Of a DNA stretch of 38,081 nucleotides, positions 35,967 to 38,081 are shown piece by piece. Made by a program: the position numbers and the translations under genes. Positions within the stretch are counted from its first letter, which is position 1; every line of letters starts with the position of its first letter. Source of the stretch: a virus; the IMG/VR virus record IMGVR_UViG_3300042892_000428, positions 1 through 38,081 of that record; one strand, given 5' to 3'. The notes below the pieces were generated by a model. That model made no database searches, was not told the origin of the DNA, and was given only the letters and a program-made list of their open reading frames with translations.

Positions 35967-36983
35967 ATGGCTAATCTATTTAAAAAAGTCGCCGTTTTAA
36001 CGGATATCCACTTCGGCCTTAAAAGCAACAGCAGCACACACAACGACGATTGTCTCAACTTTGTCAGATGGTTTATAGAAACCGCCAAAGCAGAGGGCTG
36101 TGAAACTTGCGTAATGTCGGGAGATTGGCACAACAATCGTGCGGCGATCAACATAGTCACACTGAATTATAGTCTTACTGCCTTAGAGTTACTAGGCAAG
36201 GCGTTTGATCGTGTGTTCTTTATTCCGGGCAATCACGATCTGTACTACAGAGATAAACGTGACATACAGTCAGCTGAGTGGGCCAGACATATACCAAACA
36301 TTGAGATTATCAACGACTTCTACAAAGAAGGTGATGTCAGTATCGTTCCTTGGCTAGTTGGTGATGATCATAAAAAACTAGGCAAGATTGAAGCCAAATA
36401 TATGTTTGGGCATTTGGAACTTCCACACTTCTATATGAATGTCATGGTAGCCATGCCGGACACTGGTGAAATCAAAGAAGGTGCGTTCAATGGTGTAGAA
36501 CGAGTATTTTCTGGGCACTTCCATAAACGCCAAACACGTGGCAACATTACTTATTTAGGTAATGTGTTTCCACACAATTATGCTGATGCTGGAGATGATG
36601 ATCGTGGTATGATGATCATCGAATGGGGGCAAGAGCCTGTATTCCATAGTTGGCCAGGACAGCCTAGATATCGTGTGTACAATCTAAGTGATGTTCTCAG
36701 GACTCCAGAAAATTTATTGTTACCAAACATGCATTGTCGTGTTAATCTAGACATTGATATCAGTTACGAAGAAGCAACATTCATCAAAGAAACGTTTGTT
36801 GGCACATATCAATTACGTGAATTAACCTTACTACCAGTTAAGAATGTAGACATTGGCACTGACATCATGTTAGGTAATATCAAATTTGAAAGTATCGACA
36901 GTATCGTTACTAACCAATTGACTAACATAGCCAGTGACCATTACGATCCAAATTTATTATTAGATATCTATAGGCATCTATAA
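35967..36983 (+). CDS. 47: Recombination endonuclease subunit gp47 (Mre11/SbcD-like)
   Basis: The protein has 338 residues, close to T4 gp47 (339). All metallophosphoesterase motifs are visible: D13-I-H15 (TDIHFG), G52-D53-W-H (SGDWHNNR), G88-N-H-D91 (PGNHD), H149 (FGHLE) and G183-H-F-H186 (SGHFHKR). The C-terminal 100 residues fit the capping domain. With gp46 (an SbcC/Rad50 ATPase, not in this window) it resects DNA ends for recombination-dependent replication. It lies 50 bases after the gp55 gene with its own promoter, and there is no Shine-Dalgarno sequence before the ATG. Base composition is like that of the structural genes (26 of 60 G+C in bases 36421-36480), unlike the AT-rich genes that follow. 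Confidence 0.93.
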   Translation: MANLFKKVAVLTDIHFGLKSNSSTHNDDCLNFVRWFIETAKAEGCETCVMSGDWHNNRAAINIVTLNYSLTALELLGKAFDRVFFIPGNHDLYYRDKRDIQSAEWARHIPNIEIINDFYKEGDVSIVPWLVGDDHKKLGKIEAKYMFGHLELPHFYMNVMVAMPDTGEIKEGAFNGVERVFSGHFHKRQTRGNITYLGNVFPHNYADAGDDDRGMMIIEWGQEPVFHSWPGQPRYRVYNLSDVLRTPENLLLPNMHCRVNLDIDISYEEATFIKETFVGTYQLRELTLLPVKNVDIGTDIMLGNIKFESIDSIVTNQLTNIASDHYDPNLLLDIYRHL

Positions 36984-36985
36984 TT

Positions 36986-37849
36986 ATGCTTAATATTGTT
37001 AATAAATTTGAAGAGACAGCATCGAGCAATCCTTTTTTATTAATAAGGCATGCGCCAGGCGGTGGTGGTAAATTTTTAATGTCTGTGTTAATGGCTAGTA
37101 GTTCTATTGCTCATTTTGATTCAACTATAGAACAAAATAAAACTGATAAAAAATGTTTAGATTATATTAAAGAAAAATTTACTTCTAATATTGATGATTG
37201 GTTAAAAATCGAGCCCGATTCAATAGATGCATGGAATTTGCATTTTATAAGCACAAAATATCCTCGAGGAGAGACACTAGACATTGACCAATTTATTAAT
37301 TTGGCCAATTCTGAAGCTACTAATCATTATCACAATTCATTGAGTCGGAAGAAATTGATCTGTATGTCTTGGCTTAAATTGTCCGTGCCTGAATATTTTA
37401 TTGGTGCAAAAAATATTGTCATAATAGTTGATAAAAAATCAATGCGTTGGTTGCACCGTGCCCATTGGTACAAACACTATGCTGTTTCTGATCGCGGTAT
37501 TCATCTTAAAATAAATGATCCTAAATATCATCATACTAGTACCATGGTATCTTATGCTAGGAAATTTAACAATCCGATTTATTTACTGGATAGTCCTCGG
37601 ACATTTATTAAAGAAAATATCATTAATTGCGGAGTTAAAAAAATATTTTCCGAGCCTGATAATTTTAAAAATCTTATTAATAAATGTTACGTTAATTTAT
37701 CAGACATAATAGATGAAAATTCATTTATTAATTTAATCAAACATATCACAAAAAATCTTAATTTACACGATATAGATCAAACTTTTGTAAGAAATGCACA
37801 TAAACACTGGATTAGTTGCCACAACTTTAAATATGCTAAAAATTCTTGA
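36986..37849 (+). CDS. Unknown protein with glycine-rich loop PGGGGKF (possible P-loop/sulfotransferase-like)
   Basis: The protein has 287 residues. Residues 17-35 (FLLIRHAPGGGGKFLMSVLM) form a hydrophobic strand, a Gly-rich loop with K29 and a helix. This resembles a P-loop or the PAPS-binding loop of sulfotransferases, but it lacks the Ser/Thr after Lys of a Walker A motif. The fold pattern continues with IVIIVDKKSMRWLHRAHW, a strand-turn-helix typical of such enzymes, and a C-terminal NLIKHITKNLNL helix. It starts 2 bases after gp47 without a clear ribosome site. The DNA is AT-rich (14 of 60 G+C in bases 37621-37680), unlike gp47, suggesting a separate origin. A sulfotransferase-like role is a guess; it is safest to call it unknown. 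Confidence 0.6.
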   Translation: MLNIVNKFEETASSNPFLLIRHAPGGGGKFLMSVLMASSSIAHFDSTIEQNKTDKKCLDYIKEKFTSNIDDWLKIEPDSIDAWNLHFISTKYPRGETLDIDQFINLANSEATNHYHNSLSRKKLICMSWLKLSVPEYFIGAKNIVIIVDKKSMRWLHRAHWYKHYAVSDRGIHLKINDPKYHHTSTMVSYARKFNNPIYLLDSPRTFIKENIINCGVKKIFSEPDNFKNLINKCYVNLSDIIDENSFINLIKHITKNLNLHDIDQTFVRNAHKHWISCHNFKYAKNS

Positions 37850-38081
37850 TGAAATAGAGTTAGTTGAATACGATGCTCGTTTTGACGATTTGTACTATCG
37901 ACTATTGGCCTTAAAAAAAGAAACTTTTGAATTTAACGAAAGGATAGTCATATGGCATACCGATACTGAATATTTTTATTATAATCACCCGACAGGGTTT
38001 ATTACTCATAATTTATTTTCTACTATTAGAAAATTAGATATACCATTATTTGTGTTTATTATTTTAACAAATCAGAGTCAG
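37833..38081 (+). CDS. Unknown protein, C-terminus cut by window edge
   Basis: ATG at 37833 opens a frame of 83 codons that is still open at the window end, overlapping the previous gene by 17 bases. It begins MLKILDEIELVEYDARFDDL. It then has IVIWHTDTEYFYYN and LFSTIRKLDIPLFVFIILTN, a pattern of two beta-alpha units with an HTDTEYFY segment. I believe similar proteins occur in other T4-like phages next to partners like the upstream gene, but no function is known to me. Coupled translation and shared AT-richness suggest the two form a pair. Confidence 0.65.
   Translation, partial: MLKILDEIELVEYDARFDDLYYRLLALKKETFEFNERIVIWHTDTEYFYYNHPTGFITHNLFSTIRKLDIPLFVFIILTNQSQ

Noticed and set aside
37055-37075. 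Walker A (ATP-binding) motif in the protein at 36986-37849
   Set aside because: PGGGGKF lacks the Ser/Thr that must follow Lys, so an ATPase or GTPase call is not justified.

Overview
The window is a late-gene section of a tailed bacteriophage with a contractile, T4-type tail, running from the baseplate genes into the tail fibres, plus the edge of a divergent regulatory and recombination block. The identification rests on gp25 (28323-28700), the gp6-like wedge (24870-28271), a gp53/LysM-like protein, a gp5-type spike, a gp27-like hub with a lysozyme domain, a gp55-type late sigma factor and a gp47-type nuclease subunit. The host cannot be read from the sequence. There is no tRNA, integrase, CRISPR array, insertion sequence or host gene that I can see, and no gap without a gene longer than about 75 bases.

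Layout. From 34963 down to about 2790 everything is on the minus strand and almost without gaps, often with stop and start overlapping as TAATG. In transcription order: a baseplate or tail-tube-associated protein, gp53-like, hub with lysozyme, gp5-like spike, gp25, gp6, one 13.5-kb gene for a 4506-residue protein in the place where T4 has gp7/gp8, then seven fibre or adhesin-type proteins. The fibre set contains three paralogues with a common N-terminal module and one glycine-rich adhesin-like protein. A strong hairpin terminator (2746-2776) closes this unit. A new late-type promoter just after it starts a short, AT-rich unit of a small protein, two GT-A-like glycosyltransferases, one unknown and a third glycosyltransferase cut by the window edge.

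From 35035 rightwards genes are on the plus strand: the late sigma factor, the Mre11/SbcD-like gp47, a protein of unknown function with a glycine-rich loop, and an unknown gene cut by the right edge. After gp47 the DNA becomes clearly more AT-rich.

How the parts work together. The late sigma factor lies back to back with a perfect TATAAATA late promoter, the motif its family recognises. The same motif ([GT]ATAAATA) recurs before several structural genes. It falls into two spacing classes: 20-24 bases before an ATG that has a Shine-Dalgarno sequence, or exactly 5 bases before an ATG, which predicts leaderless mRNAs. The gp47 gene also looks leaderless, from a host-type promoter. The main novelties are the giant baseplate protein carrying what looks like a complete seven-bladed FG-GAP (integrin-like) propeller, the two-class late promoter arrangement, and a spike with a muramidase-type domain whose catalytic glutamate appears to be glycine.
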